A DNA stretch of 13,689 nt from Actinomycetota bacterium (lineage in GTDB: Bacteria > Actinomycetota > Actinomycetes > Streptosporangiales > Streptosporangiaceae). Below the pieces are notes generated by a model. It saw only the letters and a program-made list of their open reading frames with translations. It did not search any database and had not been told where the DNA came from. This document shows positions 11,467 to 13,689 of this stretch, piece by piece (the first letter of the stretch is position 1; each line of letters starts with the position of its first letter). The stretch is from assembly GCA_003168295.1 (NCBI GenBank), contig PMST01000692.1, positions 1-13,689 of the forward strand, read 5' to 3'. The position numbers were made by a program, and so were the translations under genes.

Positions 11467-13689
11467 TCAGGCTCGGACTGCGGCTGGTGATCAGCGGCGG
11501 CCGCGAGGCCGTCACCCGGTTCGGTGTCCTGGCTGTCGCGGTAGGCCTGGGCACCGGCCTGCTGCTGACCGTCGTGGCCGCGACCAACGCAGTCACCACC
11601 TGGAACAACAGCCACGCGTGGCTCTGGACCGGCACCGCGTCCGTGCCCGCGGGCCCGACGGCCGGCATCGCCCCGCTGTGGTGGCACCCCGGCGGTGACA
11701 CCTTCGAAGGCCAGCAGATCAACCGCTTCGACGTGGCCGCCACCGGTGCCTCGTCACCGGTGCCGCCGGGCATGACCCATGACCCGGGCCCTGGCCAGTA
11801 CTACGCCTCGCCCGCGCTCGCCGCGCTGCTGCGGTCCACCCCGGCGAACCAACTGGCCGACCGCTACCCAGGCCGCCTGGCCGGCACGATCGGCGACGCC
11901 GCGCTGTCGTCGCCAGACTCGCTGGTCATCATCATCGGACACAGCCCGGCGCAACTGGCGGGCACACCCGGCAGCGTGCGGGTGACGTCGATCGCCACAA
12001 TGGTGCCCGGCAGGTTCGATGCCCGGGTTAACCCTAAGGGCCTGAACTACATGCCGCCCAGCGCGGGAATCGAGTCGGTCAGCATCGACCTCATCCTGTC
12101 CGTCGTGGCGCTGGCCATGCTGGCCCCGGTGCTGATCTTCATCGCCACCGCGACCCGGCTGTCGGCCGCCCGCCGCGAGCAGCGGTTCGCGGCGATGCGC
12201 CTGGTCGGCGCGACCCGCAGGCAGGTTTCTCTGCTCGCCGCCACCGAATCGACGGCGGCCGCGGTGCTGGGGGTGGCGGCCGGGTTCGGGATCTTCTTCG
12301 GCCTGCGCGCCCCGGTCGCGGGCATCCCGTTCCTCGGCGAGCCGTTCTTCCCCGCCGACATGTCGCTCAGCCTGCCAGACATCCTCGCGGTCGCGCTCGG
12401 CGTGCCCGTGGCCGCCGCCGTGGCGGCCCGGCTGGCGCTGCGCCGGGTGCACATCTCCCCGCTCGGCGTCGCCCGCCGGACAACGCCGAGGCCGCCGCGG
12501 GCCTGGCGGGTGCTGCCGCTGCTGGTTGGCCTCGCCGAGCTTGGCTTCTTCGTCGTGCACGGCACCCCGGTATCCCCGAGCGGAGAGATCTGGGCGCTCC
12601 TGCCCGGCTTCCTGCTCATCATCGCCGGCCTGATCATCGGGGGCCCATGGCTCGCCATGGCCGCGGCCCGGGTCATGGCCCGGCGGACCAGTCACCCCGG
12701 TGCGCTGATCGCCGCGCGTCGTCTCGCCGACGACCCGAAGGCCGCCTTCCGCGCCGTCAGCGGCCTGGTACTCGCCCTGTTCATCACCACCGTGGCCGTG
12801 GTTGGCATCACCACGCAGGACGCCAAGGACCTCACGCAGTTTGCCACTCCCGCGGCCGCGGCCGTGGTGACGGACCAACTGGCGGCGTCGGGCGAGTTCA
12901 CGTCCCCGCAAGAGCCCGCCGCGGCAGGCGCGGGACCGGCCGCGCCCGCCGCGCCGCTCGCGGCACAGCTGCGCGGAATTCCCGGCGTCCAGGGGGTGGT
13001 CGTGGTCCGCGCGGACGCGAAGCTGACCATCCCAGGGGCATTCCATAACCTCGGCACCTACCCGGGCGGCTCCAGCCCGGTGCCGGCGGGCGTGATCTCG
13101 TGCGCGCAGCTCGCGACCGTTCCCGCCCTGGGCCGCTGCCCGGCCGGGGCGACAGCGGCGGCGTTCCCGGAAGACGGGTTCGACGGACCCCTCGACGCCA
13201 CGACGTCGGCCGGGATCACCTGGCCGGCCGTGAACGTCCCGGCCTCGCAGCTGGACAGCCTCGGCGTGGACGCCATCAACGTGGGGACGAACGGCTCCGC
13301 CTCGGCGGTCGAGCAGACCAGGACGGTGCTGGAGAGCGCACAGGCATATGCCGCCCCCGGCGGGCCGTCCACCCTCGGCGACCTGATTAGGCAGAACAAC
13401 TCCGGCAACAACGCCTACCAGCAGCTCGCCAACACGGTGATCCTGGTCAGCCTGCCGATCGCCGGCTGCACCCTCGCCGCGGCCGTCGCGGCCGGGCTCG
13501 CCGACCGCAAACGGCCGTTCAGCCTGCTGCGGCTCACCGGCGCCCGGCTCACCACGCTGCGCCGCGTCGTCGCACTGGAAAGCGCCGTCCCGCTGCTCGC
13601 CGTCGCCGCCGTCGCGATCGGCACCGGGTTCGGCGCCGCCGCGGAATACGCCTCCGTGGCGCAGCACTACCCGATGGCGGCGCCCGGCG
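11463..13689 (+). CDS. FtsX-family ABC transporter permease (3' end beyond the window)
   Basis: The plus frame from GTG 11463 is open to the last base, giving 742 residues with no stop; probably only a few dozen residues are missing. It has the duplicated FtsX layout: a membrane helix at about 19-42, an extracellular region, then helices at about 209-231, 261-284 and 305-325 around the signature RREQRFAAMRLVGATRRQ (237-254). Further helices lie at about 350-367, 379-405 and 432-451, then an extracellular region to about 656 containing two cysteines (C547, C559) that could pair. A second FtsX unit begins at 657 with DRKRPFSLLRLTGARLTTL (681-699). It pairs with the ATPase just upstream through a 4-base overlap. 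Its role is probably export or mechanotransmission of envelope stress; the cargo is unknown. The long minus-strand frame opposite it is a codon-bias shadow. Confidence 0.92.
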   Translation, partial: MIRLGLRLVISGGREAVTRFGVLAVAVGLGTGLLLTVVAATNAVTTWNNSHAWLWTGTASVPAGPTAGIAPLWWHPGGDTFEGQQINRFDVAATGASSPVPPGMTHDPGPGQYYASPALAALLRSTPANQLADRYPGRLAGTIGDAALSSPDSLVIIIGHSPAQLAGTPGSVRVTSIATMVPGRFDARVNPKGLNYMPPSAGIESVSIDLILSVVALAMLAPVLIFIATATRLSAARREQRFAAMRLVGATRRQVSLLAATESTAAAVLGVAAGFGIFFGLRAPVAGIPFLGEPFFPADMSLSLPDILAVALGVPVAAAVAARLALRRVHISPLGVARRTTPRPPRAWRVLPLLVGLAELGFFVVHGTPVSPSGEIWALLPGFLLIIAGLIIGGPWLAMAAARVMARRTSHPGALIAARRLADDPKAAFRAVSGLVLALFITTVAVVGITTQDAKDLTQFATPAAAAVVTDQLAASGEFTSPQEPAAAGAGPAAPAAPLAAQLRGIPGVQGVVVVRADAKLTIPGAFHNLGTYPGGSSPVPAGVISCAQLATVPALGRCPAGATAAAFPEDGFDGPLDATTSAGITWPAVNVPASQLDSLGVDAINVGTNGSASAVEQTRTVLESAQAYAAPGGPSTLGDLIRQNNSGNNAYQQLANTVILVSLPIAGCTLAAAVAAGLADRKRPFSLLRLTGARLTTLRRVVALESAVPLLAVAAVAIGTGFGAAAEYASVAQHYPMAAPG

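Noticed and set aside
11754..13667. 637-codon open frame on the minus strand
   Set aside because: It lies opposite the FtsX permease frame, which is open throughout and carries clear membrane helices and signatures. The minus product is Arg/Gly/Asp-rich with no recognisable domain, as expected from GC codon bias.

Overview
The window is high-GC DNA, strongly G/C-biased at third codon positions, with GTG starts, 4-base stop/start overlaps and candidate leaderless promoters. The protein families (GH73 glucosaminidase with a Pro/Ser linker, DUF1206, Tim44-like zinc-ribbon proteins, a PadR/ABC/FtsX operon) point to an actinomycete (Actinomycetota). Genus and species cannot be read from it. There are no tRNA, rRNA, CRISPR, transposase or phage structural genes, so it looks like ordinary chromosomal DNA. 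No gap between genes exceeds 140 bases.

Left part (1-5104): a peptidoglycan hydrolase, probably begun upstream of the window, is followed 11 bases later by a membrane-anchored protein with a DUF4230-like external domain. The second gene converges with an aldo/keto reductase on the minus strand, and their stop codons overlap by 4 bases. Next come two overlapping forward genes for Tim44-like proteins, each ending in a four-cysteine zinc ribbon; the first may be translated from a leaderless transcript.

Middle (4577-10116): a GH76 alpha-1,6-mannanase-like gene runs on the minus strand. Its reading frame does not stop at the end of the enzyme domain but continues about 175 codons antisense through the second Tim44-like gene. 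Divergent from it is a phospholipase C/acid phosphatase-family phosphoesterase. This is followed by a six-helix DUF1206 membrane protein and, 5 bases later, a membrane protein with two fused PAP2 phosphatase domains. These three may form a lipid-phosphate processing set. Neither the mannanase nor the phosphoesterase has a visible signal peptide.

Right part (10193-13689): a PadR repressor, an ABC ATPase and an FtsX-type permease form a tightly packed operon of the MacB/LolCDE class. The permease gene runs off the window. Directly in front of the PadR start are a 7-base inverted repeat and a 13-base exact tandem repeat that share half-sites and overlap the likely -10 box. This is a strong candidate autoregulatory operator on a leaderless promoter.

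The most notable points are the missing GH76 stop and its antisense extension, the tandem PAP2 protein whose second domain lacks the motif-1 lysine, the three-half-site PadR operator, and the paired Tim44/zinc-ribbon proteins.
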